Shown here piece after piece: positions 36,373 to 43,645 of a DNA stretch of 64,000 nucleotides. Within the stretch, counting starts at the first letter, position 1, and each line of letters starts with the position of its first letter. The stretch is from positions 1 through 64,000 of the forward strand of contig NZ_CAKMHQ010000048.1 of assembly GCF_927312905.1 (NCBI RefSeq). Reading direction: 5' to 3'. The DNA is from Candidatus Nitrotoga sp. 1052 (GTDB taxonomy: Bacteria > Pseudomonadota > Gammaproteobacteria > Burkholderiales > Gallionellaceae). The position numbers were made by a program, and so were the translations under genes. Below the pieces are notes generated by a model. The model was given only the letters and a program-made list of their open reading frames with translations. It had not been told where the DNA came from and searched no databases.

Positions 36373-36578
36373 TTTTTTTCACCTTTAAATGTCTGTCGGA
36401 AGTAATGTTGACCTAGCATTCAAGCTCAGCCGCGGGCTTTCAGACTTGCGTAGTTTTACCGCGACAGAAGCCTTAAAAGCTCGTCCGTATAATAGAGCCA
36501 CGCCAAAGAAAGAAAATAAGCAAAGTGCTTATTTTGACTGACATGATGGGCTTGTTAGCCTGGTTGTCGGTCAACCCC

Positions 36579-36665
36579 CTATGCGAGGACATTGCCGCAC
36601 TCATCTACACTATGAATCTGCAAAACTTTTTTTGCCAAATCAATGGCAATTGTCGTAATCTTCAT
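36579..36665 (-). pseudogene. IS110-family transposase N-terminal relic
   Basis: The minus-strand frame begins MKITTIAIDLAKKVLQIHSV and stops after 28 codons. This is the start of an IS110-type DEDD transposase, with the first catalytic Asp in IAIDLAK. The rest of the gene is missing. A GGACATCC stretch before it may be part of the old leader. Confidence 0.7.
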
Positions 36666-36785
36666 TTCGGATGTCCCTTTATTGTCTAGTGGTAGTAAAG
36701 CCACCACTACTCCGAGATACCGTTTTAGTAAGCGGGCTTCCATACCATTATGTTGGGCCTCTAAGATCTTAAAGGAGATAACTTC

Positions 36786-37040
36786 ATGAAGCTTTCCCTT
36801 TTCTTCGTCTTCATTATTGCTTCTGCAAATGCAATCGCACAGCAAGCACCGCGCGCAATAGAAATCCCGCGTCCGGCGCCACCAGCTGCTCCGCCCAAGG
36901 CGCCTCCCCGAGCGCAGCAACTTAGCAACGCGGAGCTAACAGAGTTGCTTCGAGCGCAGACCACTGCAATAAAGTCTCTGTCAAGCAAGCTTGATTCGCT
37001 TGAAGGACGCATTGGCAAGATAGAGAGGGGGCAGCGCTAA
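36786..37040 (+). CDS. Small secreted Pro-rich coiled-coil protein
   Basis: An 84-residue protein. A Sec signal peptide (MKLSLFFVFIIASANAIA, cut near AIA-QQ) precedes a Pro/Ala-rich stretch (PRPAPPAAPPKAPPRAQQ) and then an amphipathic helix (LSNAELTELLRAQTTAIKSL, SSKLDSLEGRIGKIERG) likely to form a coiled coil. AAAGGAGATAACTTC gives a strong ribosome site. The stop overlaps the ATG of the next gene (TAATG). No family recognised. The pair looks like an envelope module: a periplasmic coiled coil and a membrane partner. Confidence 0.7.
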   Translation: MKLSLFFVFIIASANAIAQQAPRAIEIPRPAPPAAPPKAPPRAQQLSNAELTELLRAQTTAIKSLSSKLDSLEGRIGKIERGQR

Positions 37041-37405
37041 TGGCAACAGATACCGAAGCGGCGATGTCCGCGCTCGATATGGCGCAAAAAGCCTTAGATA
37101 AAACCGAAGCTTCACCCTCCACGTGGGTTCAACCATGGTCGCCGGAACTTGTGCAGTTTCTGGCCATTGGTGTCTTGGGATTTTCTTGTGTCGCATTGAT
37201 CATGGCTACAGCGCTGCTTTGGCGTTCTGGCGCGCCATCACATCAGGTACTCAGAGTATTTGGCGTAATTACCATTCTCTGCTTCTCGGCATTATTGCTT
37301 GTCGTTGGCTACAACAATGAACAGCTAACCCCGATCGTGGGTCTGTTCGGTGCGATCGCCGGATACCTACTCGGAAAGGACTCAAAAACGAACAAAGATG
37401 AATAG
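37040..37405 (+). CDS. Small inner-membrane protein, two helices
   Basis: A 121-residue protein with an N-terminal soluble helix (ATDTEAAMSALDMAQKALDK) and hydrophobic spans at about 43-62 (FLAIGVLGFSCVALIMATAL) and 75-92 (FGVITILCFSALLLVVGY). A third, weaker span (LTPIVGLFGAIAGYLLG) near the C-terminus precedes the charged tail KDSKTNKDE. It is translationally coupled to the secreted coiled-coil protein. I do not recognise the family; a holin-like or scaffold role is possible but unsupported. Confidence 0.7.
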   Translation: MATDTEAAMSALDMAQKALDKTEASPSTWVQPWSPELVQFLAIGVLGFSCVALIMATALLWRSGAPSHQVLRVFGVITILCFSALLLVVGYNNEQLTPIVGLFGAIAGYLLGKDSKTNKDE

Positions 37406-37504
37406 ACAGGCCCAACCCAATATTCCAGCGGGCTCCGCTGCTGATTGGGACGTCCAGGTATAGAAAAGCATTGCATGTTGGCATGGTTCCAGATGCAATA
37501 GTTA

Positions 37505-37542
37505 GGCCGTCGAGCAGCACGCGCACTGGCTGCTCGACGGCC
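37505..37542. repeat. Perfect 13-bp stem hairpin
   Basis: GGCCGTCGAGCAG, a 12-base spacer, then CTGCTCGACGGCC. No T run follows on either strand, so a simple terminator is doubtful. It lies between the small membrane protein and the TIR gene and could be a recombination or mRNA-processing site. Confidence 0.6.
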
Positions 37543-37671
37543 TTGATATTGGCTGTTACTTTTTGTTCTGGTAGTAGGGATATTTTGCTGTTAGATTGAA
37601 GGTTGATGTATTTATAGCCTCCCATGTTACTTTGACGAGGATGTTGATTATTTAAAGAAAATAATAACCGT

Positions 37672-38547
37672 ATGACTGAACTGCGCAAAAATGCCATAGC
37701 ATTTCTTCAAAAAAGATTTCCTGCAGCCTTAGTATTAGACAGGGAACACACAATGCTTAGTTTGGCGGGTGAAATAACTAAAGAAATAAAGAAGTTTTTC
37801 CCTATGATTGCCCATGACATGCAATCAGGAGTCAAACAAAGAACTATAGCTATAGAAAATCTTGGTAATGCGAATGAAATTCCATACCTAATGAAAGATT
37901 TGGAAAAAATTTTCCTAGAGATGGACAATTCGATTTACATGAAAATGGGAAATTCAATAAATCAACGAGGACACGACATAGATACAACACAAATGACATT
38001 CGCTCCTCGAGTTATTTTATATACAAATAAATTGCATATTCCAATCGAACAACTCCTTCAAGAATTTAGCAGCATTGATACATTGATCGACGTTGTTAAT
38101 GAGAGTGAAATGCACAAAACGTTATTCATATCCTATGGCGGACCAGATGAATTGGCGGTTAAGGAAATAAATAAACAACTTAAATCCAAGGGAATAAAAA
38201 CTTGGTTTTTCCCAGAGGATGCACCTCCTGGAGGAAAATTACATCGAGTAATGCATGAGGGTGTAAATGAATATGAACGAGTTCTGTTAATTTGTTCCGA
38301 GAAATCACTTATACGCTCTGGAGTATTAAATGAAATCGAGCGTGTCTTAGAAAGAGAAGCTAAGGAAGGTGGGAGCGATATTCTTATACCTATAACCTTA
38401 GATGATTTTGTTTATGGTGATTGGGCACCTACAAGAGCAGATGTTGCAGCGCAGGTAAGAGCACGAGTTATTACTAAAATTGACACTGGAAATGAAGTCG
38501 ACCTTGAAACTCAGCTTGGCAAGTTAATTAATGTTCTTCATAAGTAA
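37672..38547 (+). CDS. TIR-domain protein with uncharacterised N-terminal domain
   Basis: A 291-residue protein. Residues 148-285 form a prokaryotic TIR domain: HKTLFISYGGPDELAVKEIN, KGIKTWFFPEDAPPGG, then LLICSEKSLIRSGVLNEIER with E221 in the place of the NADase catalytic Glu, and GGSDILIPITLDD. The N-terminal 145 residues are mostly helical and unlike known sensor domains. TIR proteins of bacteria act as NAD-cleaving effectors or signal-nucleotide makers in anti-phage systems. Codon use and A+T content differ from the neighbours, suggesting transfer. No partner (SIR2-like sensor, STING, Argonaute) is adjacent. The function is inferred only from the domain. Confidence 0.85.
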   Translation: MTELRKNAIAFLQKRFPAALVLDREHTMLSLAGEITKEIKKFFPMIAHDMQSGVKQRTIAIENLGNANEIPYLMKDLEKIFLEMDNSIYMKMGNSINQRGHDIDTTQMTFAPRVILYTNKLHIPIEQLLQEFSSIDTLIDVVNESEMHKTLFISYGGPDELAVKEINKQLKSKGIKTWFFPEDAPPGGKLHRVMHEGVNEYERVLLICSEKSLIRSGVLNEIERVLEREAKEGGSDILIPITLDDFVYGDWAPTRADVAAQVRARVITKIDTGNEVDLETQLGKLINVLHK

Positions 38548-38831
38548 TTAATTGCTGAAATAGTCTAAGTGTTTCCTGAAAATTTACAAAAAATTTATTG
38601 GGGACGGTCATTACCTCCGCCCGAGGATGGTAGCGCGTCCGTCGTTGCTGCTCCTGATCTGCCAGGGGTGCGTGATGGCATCCTGAATCTGAAAACAAGA
38701 CAGTTGCAACATATAACGCCTGAAGTGATGGTGTCAAAACGAATTAGCGTTTCATTCGATCTGACTGCGCAGCACCGGATGTGGATGTGTTTTTTTCCAA
38801 TATCCAGCCAGACAATGCACAATCTGAAAAC
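38548..38831. other. Gap after the TIR gene, no gene seen
   Basis: The sequence returns to higher G+C near 38600. Short frames exist on both strands but none has a start site, family signature or good composition. It is possibly relic sequence from the right part of the accessory patch. Confidence 0.3.
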
Positions 38832-38862
38832 GATAAGGCAGGGCGAAAAGCCCTGCCTTATC
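38832..38862. terminator. Bidirectional hairpin terminator
   Basis: GATAAGGCAGGGC, loop GAAAA (part shared), GCCCTGCCTTATC: a 13-bp stem. On the minus strand it follows the stop of the Lys/Ala-rich protein by 20 bp and is followed by GTTTTC. The T-run is short, so strength is uncertain. Confidence 0.65.
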
Positions 38863-38882
38863 AGACGCAGACCTGCAAAATG

Positions 38883-39368
38883 TTACTTGGCGGCCTTTTC
38901 TTCAATCTTGGCTTTTTCTTTCGTGGTCGTGGCTTCGGCGCCAGCCTTCGCTTTGGTAGCTTTGGCTTCGACCCCAGCCGCTTTCTTCGCTGCCTTGGCC
39001 TCGGCTACAGCCTTTTCCATTGTCGCTTTAGCCTCAGCGATTGCGGTATCTCTGGCGGCCTTCGCATCCTTCAAGCAGGTCTCCTGTTCGGCAGATGGCT
39101 TCTTCTTGCAATCTGCGCTTGCTGCTTTGTAGGTTGCCTTGGCATTCTTTTTGGCGTGCTTGTAGTCTGCCTTGGCGTCCGTCTTCTTCTCGGTTGCGTC
39201 AGCCGTCTTCTTGGTTTCCTTGGATTCGGCCTTGGCGTCCTTCTTCATTTCTGTCGCTTCGGCTTTCTCAGCTTTGACTTCAGCCTTGCTGATGTCTGTT
39301 GCGGTTGCGTTGAAGCTCATTGAGGCTGCAAAAAATGAAGCGATTAGTACTGATAACAATTTGCTCAT
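38883..39368 (-). CDS. Secreted Lys/Ala/Glu-rich helical protein
   Basis: This protein has 161 residues from the ATG at 39368 (the frame is open to 39419). A signal peptide (MSKLLSVLIASFFAASMSFN, cut near ATA-TD) precedes a mature part almost wholly built of Ala, Lys, Glu, Asp and Thr. It has repeating KAEA, KKDAKAES and AEAKAAKKAA patterns and one Cys pair (ADCKKKPSAEQETC). This predicts a long charged helix or coiled coil in the periplasm. Comparable to histone-H1-like low-complexity proteins by composition only. AGGGAT lies before the ATG and a hairpin terminator follows. Confidence 0.7.
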   Translation of the reverse strand: MSKLLSVLIASFFAASMSFNATATDISKAEVKAEKAEATEMKKDAKAESKETKKTADATEKKTDAKADYKHAKKNAKATYKAASADCKKKPSAEQETCLKDAKAARDTAIAEAKATMEKAVAEAKAAKKAAGVEAKATKAKAGAEATTTKEKAKIEEKAAK

Positions 39369-39478
39369 GATAGATATCCCTGAAAACGATGCGTGAAAAA
39401 TATGACCTAGTCTTACCATAAGTATTAACGCACGCTAATCAATCTGGTTGACATAATTCCCATCTCTTACTGGTCGGC

Positions 39479-39544
39479 AGCTTGCTTGGGCATTCGGATG
39501 TCAGTACGAAGATGATTTATATGAGTAACAAAAAAGTTGCTTAA
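39479..39544 (+). pseudogene. Tyrosine recombinase C-terminal relic
   Basis: The frame AGC TTG CTT GGG reads SLLGHSDVSTKMIYMSNKKV-A-stop. This is the last helix region of XerC/IntI-type recombinases (LLGHSDVSTTMIYTHV), where the position of the catalytic Tyr is kept (MIYM). Only about 21 codons remain; the body of the integrase is gone. It ends against the stop codon of the CheW gene on the other strand. Confidence 0.65.
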
Positions 39545-39996
39545 GAGATCAACTCCAAGCGCTGCTCAAACAAGGCATCCAGATTCAGAATGGGAACGTT
39601 CTCGTCTACCAGCTGGAAACAGGAGTGGGCTATAGATGCCCATGCGGACGAATCTTGGGGTAACAGACACGCTGCATCGTCCCCGACGCTCACCATGCGA
39701 AAATAGGTAGATAGCCCCAAGGCGCCCCATCGTTGCTCGCCGTTCGATCGGGCAAAGTACGTGACGACCAGCGCAAGACGAGTTTTCTCCAGAGAGCGTT
39801 GGCCGATGAGCGGTGCCAGCTCAACAAATGGAATGGCGCGATCCTGCCAAATACAAAGCGAATGGCAGTAATCTGGAGCCAGCGGTACAGGTACAAGCCT
39901 TGGCGACATGACGAGTTCAGCGACTTCGTGCAGACCGATTGCTGCGTGGCGGCCACTCGTAAACTCGAACAAAACGGCGTTATGCCTCGCATTCAT
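39541..39996 (-). CDS. CheW-like coupling protein, end of chp operon
   Basis: This protein of about 151 residues, when started at ATG 39996 (GGAGAGCAGGC upstream), is a CheW-type SH3-like domain: AVLFEFTSGRHAAIGLHEVA, LVMSPRLVPVPLAPDYCHSL, then IPFVELAPLIGQ. CheW domains link MCPs to the CheA-type kinase. It is divergent enough that a ChpE/ChpC-like auxiliary role is also possible. It overlaps the preceding CheW-like gene by 17 bp, so the operon is tightly packed. It is the last gene before the integrase relic. Confidence 0.7.
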   Translation of the reverse strand: MNARHNAVLFEFTSGRHAAIGLHEVAELVMSPRLVPVPLAPDYCHSLCIWQDRAIPFVELAPLIGQRSLEKTRLALVVTYFARSNGEQRWGALGLSTYFRMVSVGDDAACLLPQDSSAWASIAHSCFQLVDENVPILNLDALFEQRLELIS

Positions 39997-40429
39997 GCCT
40001 GCTCTCCGAAGAGTTGATGTGACGCCACAATGTACCGACATCGCAACAGAATGCGACGCGCTCCTCGACCTGTACGTAAGCTTTTACCGGTGATTCGGAA
40101 AAGCTCATGCATGCGGGTAAAAGATGCAGTATTGGGTCTTGAATGGGGAGCGACTGTACCGAGTCCACAGTAATGCCGAATCGGTGCTCATCTGCCTGTA
40201 GTACGACAATGTAGCGACACCGTGCATCGATCTTGTTCGCCACGACCAGATGTGCGGTAAGCGAATGTACTTCGCATGCATTCCCTTCAATGACCTCACT
40301 CGCCTTCACTTCATCATCTCCGCCTTTTAACATAATCATATTCTCGAGGGAGACGATCGCGTGTTGGTCGATGAGCAGATTCAGGCCGTCAAAACAGATC
40401 AACGCGTACCCGGCTGCGGCGGTGTTCAT
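39980..40429 (-). CDS. Second CheW-like protein of the chp operon
   Basis: This 149-residue protein is weakly CheW-like: ALICFDGLNLLIDQHAIVSL at the start, YIVVLQADEHRFGITVDSVQ in the middle. Its ATG overlaps the chpA stop (ATGA, 40426-40429). It resembles the adaptor modules found after chpA in some Pil-Chp clusters. Whether it binds kinase or a receptor cannot be told. Four Cys, two adjacent (AFCCDVG), are unusual for CheW. Confidence 0.65.
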   Translation of the reverse strand: MNTAAAGYALICFDGLNLLIDQHAIVSLENMIMLKGGDDEVKASEVIEGNACEVHSLTAHLVVANKIDARCRYIVVLQADEHRFGITVDSVQSLPIQDPILHLLPACMSFSESPVKAYVQVEERVAFCCDVGTLWRHINSSESRHECEA

Positions 40430-43400
40430 TGCACCCCGCCGATCGCGCTGTGGATGTGCCCGAGAAGGTCGGTGTCGGTATAGGGTTTGGTCATGTATAC
40501 GCTAACCCCTGCGAGCTCGGCCTGTTTACGATGTTTGTCCATGGAGCGAGAGGTGATCATGATCACCGGCAGTTCTCGGGTGTCGGCGCGCGCGCGCAGG
40601 TGCGAGGTGAATTCGAGCCCGTTCATGTTCGGCATTTCAAGATCAGTGAGTATCACTACGGGTATGAAATCCTTTAGAATCGCGATCGCTTCTAAACCAT
40701 CTTTTGCTGCTTTTACGTTGTATCCTGCATCGCTTACGAGTTGCACTAGCGATTTGCGCACGCTAAGGGAATCGTCCACAACGAGAATGTCGCGTCGAGT
40801 CGTCGCTACCGGGTCACCTGAGGTAATGGAGGCTGCGGCCTCGATCAATTGCGGCATGGGAAGACGCAGCAATTCGGCTAAATCGAGCAGCGGCGCGACA
40901 GTGCCATCACCCAGAATCGCGATGCCGCCAACGCCATTAATCTTCTTAACATACCGGCCCGGATCCTTGAGGATCAGATCACGACCGTCAACGATGCGGT
41001 CGACCAGCACCGCATGAATATCAAGGTCGACGTGAACAAGCAATACGGACTTCGAATTCATGATTTCTGACGTCATCCCGCCGCTGTCATAGCCGATCAG
41101 CGCACTCAAGGCCTTTACCGGATAGGTGCGTTTTTGATAGCGCAGGTTTATTTCGCTGCCGATTGATACGAACTCTCCTGCGGCGGGTGGTAACGCTTGG
41201 TCCAGCGCGTAGCTTGGTACTGCAAAAATCTGGGTGGAGGATTCTATAAGTAACGCATGCTGGGCGACGAGCGACGCCTGGAAGCGAAGCAGGAACTCGC
41301 AACCTTTGCCGAACTCAGATCGTACTTCGACCATTCCCTTCATAACAAGAAGCCGGTCGCGCACTACATCGAGCCCGACGCCACGCCCCGATATTTCATT
41401 TGTGCGTTCTCGTGTTGAAAAGCCAGGAAGTAGAATCAAGCGTGACAGTTCTTCCTCGGAGATATCCTGACCGGCCTGCATCAGGCCGCGCTCTATCGCC
41501 TTATTTCGGATCGCACTGTAGTCGAGTCCGTGCCCGTCGTCCCGGCAACGCACAGTGACCGTCTGGCCGCGCCGCGAGAACACAAGATGGATGGTGGACA
41601 TCTCCGGTTTTCCGGCGCGCGTACGTTCATCGGGTGTCTCAATACCGTGATCGATGGCGTTTCGCAGTATATGCAGCAGCGGGTCGACGAGGTTGTTCAA
41701 CATGTCTCCGTCGATCAGGATATCCTCCCCTTCGATTATCAGCTTTGCTTTCTTCCCAGTTTGCTGCGAGGTCTGGCGGATGTTGCGGTGCAGGCGAGGG
41801 GCTAGGCTCCCCACTGGACTCATGCGAGTAGTCATGGCCATGTACTGAAGTTCGCGCTGTACTCGCTGCGTTTGCTGAAGTACGGCGCCCATCTGTGCCA
41901 CGTCTTCCTCAATCCGCCGACTGAACTCCCTTGTGTCGGCGGCTTCTTCCGTCAGCGCGCGGGTGTTGCTTTGAAGCTCGGTGTACTGTTCCATTTCCAA
42001 TGCATCAAATATCTGGTCACTGTGAGAGATATGCGTGTCGCGCAGACTCGCGAGGCCGCGGATATCAACCAGGTTCTCCAGATCAAAAATGCGCTGCTGT
42101 ACCTTGAGATTCTGACGTAATAAGCCGTTAGTGCGTTGCTGAGTCTGCTTCACTTGCTCGGTAAGTTGCCCAATCTTTACAGATAGCTCGCCCGTGAGAC
42201 GGAAGAGTTCGTCCATGGTTGCTACCGGGACGCGTATTATTGGAGCGACAGGAATCTGGCCGGTCACATTATTGGGCAGAGAAGCTTCGGGCACAGAAAC
42301 TTCTTCTTCCCTGAAGGTTTCAGTCAGTACCCGGGGCTTTGTGCTGAGATGGGTAGCTTCAATCAAAACCGGATGCGTCGTATCAAGATCTGCATTTTCA
42401 GCCTGGATCGGAGAGGGCGTGTCGAGATCGGTGGTTTCTGGTTGAATCGCAAACGTTGCTTCGAGATCAGTGATTTCAGTTGGCTTTGGGAGCGACGCAT
42501 CGAGATCTGCATTTTCAGCCTGGATCGGAGAGGGCGTGTTGAGATCGGTGGATTCTGTTTGAATCGCAAACGTTGCATCGAGATTAGTAATTTCAGTTGG
42601 TGCTGGGAGCGACGTCTCTACATCGGCAAGCGCAGCGGCATCGATTTCGTCCTCAACACTTCCTGAGCGAATCCGGTTCGCCCAATCGAGAACAGATTGC
42701 AGTATTTCCTTCGCCTGAGTCTGTGTGGGGGCATCCTCGATGCCGAGCAGGAAGCCTATCATTTGTTCCAGGCAAGCTGATGCATCGAGCAATGCATTGG
42801 TAAGCGCCAACGGGGGGTGTGTCTGGTTCTGCTCGAACCATTCGAGGATGTCCTCTGTGTGGTGTCCGAGCGTCGCTATGCCCCGGATGCCGACGATGTT
42901 CGCCGAACCTTTTAATGAGTGCGCAATGCGCTTCGCTGCGGCCATATCCTCATCCGTGGCTTCGCCGTCCACAATGTTACGAATGTAGTTGGAAAGCTCG
43001 GCGGCCTGCGTTGGCGCTTCTTGCAGCAGCGCCTCGTACACGCCCCGATCCACATCCGCTGGTAGGGCAAGGGAGACGTCTTCATCAGTCGCCACGCGAG
43101 GACGTTCCAGCTCCTCGGTCTCTGCTTCTGCGCGCAAATACTCCGCTAGCACCGGCTCGGCGGTGAGCTCGATAATGAGTTCGAGGTTACGCTCGGCATC
43201 CACGTGTGCCGGACAGGAGGGCTGGGAAAAGTGTTCTGCCAAGTGCTCTGCGGACTCGAAGCTCGTGATGTCAGCGAGATATGCGAGCACAAGATCGGGC
43301 CAGAGATCGAAGAAGGCTTGCGCCGCGCCTCGCTCTTCCGCGTTAAGCCCAACAATGACCACCAGGCATTCCTGTACCTGAGCGCAACAAGACTCCAAGC

Positions 43401-43587
43401 CGCGCAGTCCAAGCATTCCACAGGTTGATGCCGTGCGTTCAACCTGGCCGACATATTGATCGAGTGCGTCGCCAAATGCGGGATCCTCGGGGGCAACCGA
43501 ACAGATCGTTGCGATCCAAACGGCAAGATCGGTGCGCACCTCTTCGATTTCGGTTCGTAGCGCTTCGATGAAATCGCTCATTTGCAT
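40426..43587 (-). CDS. chpA: ChpA/PilL-type CheA hybrid kinase
   Basis: This protein has 1053 residues. An N-terminal helical region is followed by a canonical Hpt (AKRIAHSLKGSANIVGIRGI, phospho-His about residue 225), then a repetitive Asp/Thr/Glu-rich linker (about 315-425). A CheA dimerisation region and HATPase (LLHILRNAIDHGIETPDERT, CRDDGHGLDYSAI, NEISGRGVGLDVVRD) come next, then a CheW-like domain and a C-terminal receiver (ILVVDDSLSVRKSLVQLVSD, ILTDLEMPNMNGLEFTSHLR, YMTKPYTDTD). It is shorter than Pseudomonas ChpA, which has several Hpt domains. It receives signals via PilJ/PilI and phosphorylates PilG/PilH to control type IV pili. Confidence 0.9.
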   Translation of the reverse strand: MQMSDFIEALRTEIEEVRTDLAVWIATICSVAPEDPAFGDALDQYVGQVERTASTCGMLGLRGLESCCAQVQECLVVIVGLNAEERGAAQAFFDLWPDLVLAYLADITSFESAEHLAEHFSQPSCPAHVDAERNLELIIELTAEPVLAEYLRAEAETEELERPRVATDEDVSLALPADVDRGVYEALLQEAPTQAAELSNYIRNIVDGEATDEDMAAAKRIAHSLKGSANIVGIRGIATLGHHTEDILEWFEQNQTHPPLALTNALLDASACLEQMIGFLLGIEDAPTQTQAKEILQSVLDWANRIRSGSVEDEIDAAALADVETSLPAPTEITNLDATFAIQTESTDLNTPSPIQAENADLDASLPKPTEITDLEATFAIQPETTDLDTPSPIQAENADLDTTHPVLIEATHLSTKPRVLTETFREEEVSVPEASLPNNVTGQIPVAPIIRVPVATMDELFRLTGELSVKIGQLTEQVKQTQQRTNGLLRQNLKVQQRIFDLENLVDIRGLASLRDTHISHSDQIFDALEMEQYTELQSNTRALTEEAADTREFSRRIEEDVAQMGAVLQQTQRVQRELQYMAMTTRMSPVGSLAPRLHRNIRQTSQQTGKKAKLIIEGEDILIDGDMLNNLVDPLLHILRNAIDHGIETPDERTRAGKPEMSTIHLVFSRRGQTVTVRCRDDGHGLDYSAIRNKAIERGLMQAGQDISEEELSRLILLPGFSTRERTNEISGRGVGLDVVRDRLLVMKGMVEVRSEFGKGCEFLLRFQASLVAQHALLIESSTQIFAVPSYALDQALPPAAGEFVSIGSEINLRYQKRTYPVKALSALIGYDSGGMTSEIMNSKSVLLVHVDLDIHAVLVDRIVDGRDLILKDPGRYVKKINGVGGIAILGDGTVAPLLDLAELLRLPMPQLIEAAASITSGDPVATTRRDILVVDDSLSVRKSLVQLVSDAGYNVKAAKDGLEAIAILKDFIPVVILTDLEMPNMNGLEFTSHLRARADTRELPVIMITSRSMDKHRKQAELAGVSVYMTKPYTDTDLLGHIHSAIGGVQ
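42387..42620 (-). repeat. Two 117-bp direct repeats in the chpA linker
   Basis: GATCTGCATTTTCAGCC starts at 42387 and again at 42504, giving two in-frame 39-codon units (SPIQAENADLDASLPKPTEI, TDLEATFAIQPETTDLDTP). A third degenerate unit may follow. They lie in the flexible linker between Hpt and kinase core, so length change would not harm folding. Confidence 0.85.
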
Positions 43588-43645
43588 TATCTATCGTCCT
43601 CAGGTCGGAGCACGACGGCACAAGCGTGCCGCCGTCATTGCAGGC

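Noticed and set aside
37409-37507. Integron attC-like site (GCCCAAC ... GTTAGGC about 95 bp apart, before the hairpin)
   Set aside because: The inner part is not an imperfect palindrome as attC requires, and no integron integrase gene is present, only a 21-codon recombinase tail 2 kb away.
37269-37697. Minus-strand ORF of 142 codons (VRVLLDGLTIASGTMPTCNA region)
   Set aside because: The middle looks somewhat coding-like, but it overlaps the end of the small membrane protein gene and spans the perfect hairpin; no ribosome site or family was found. Left unannotated.
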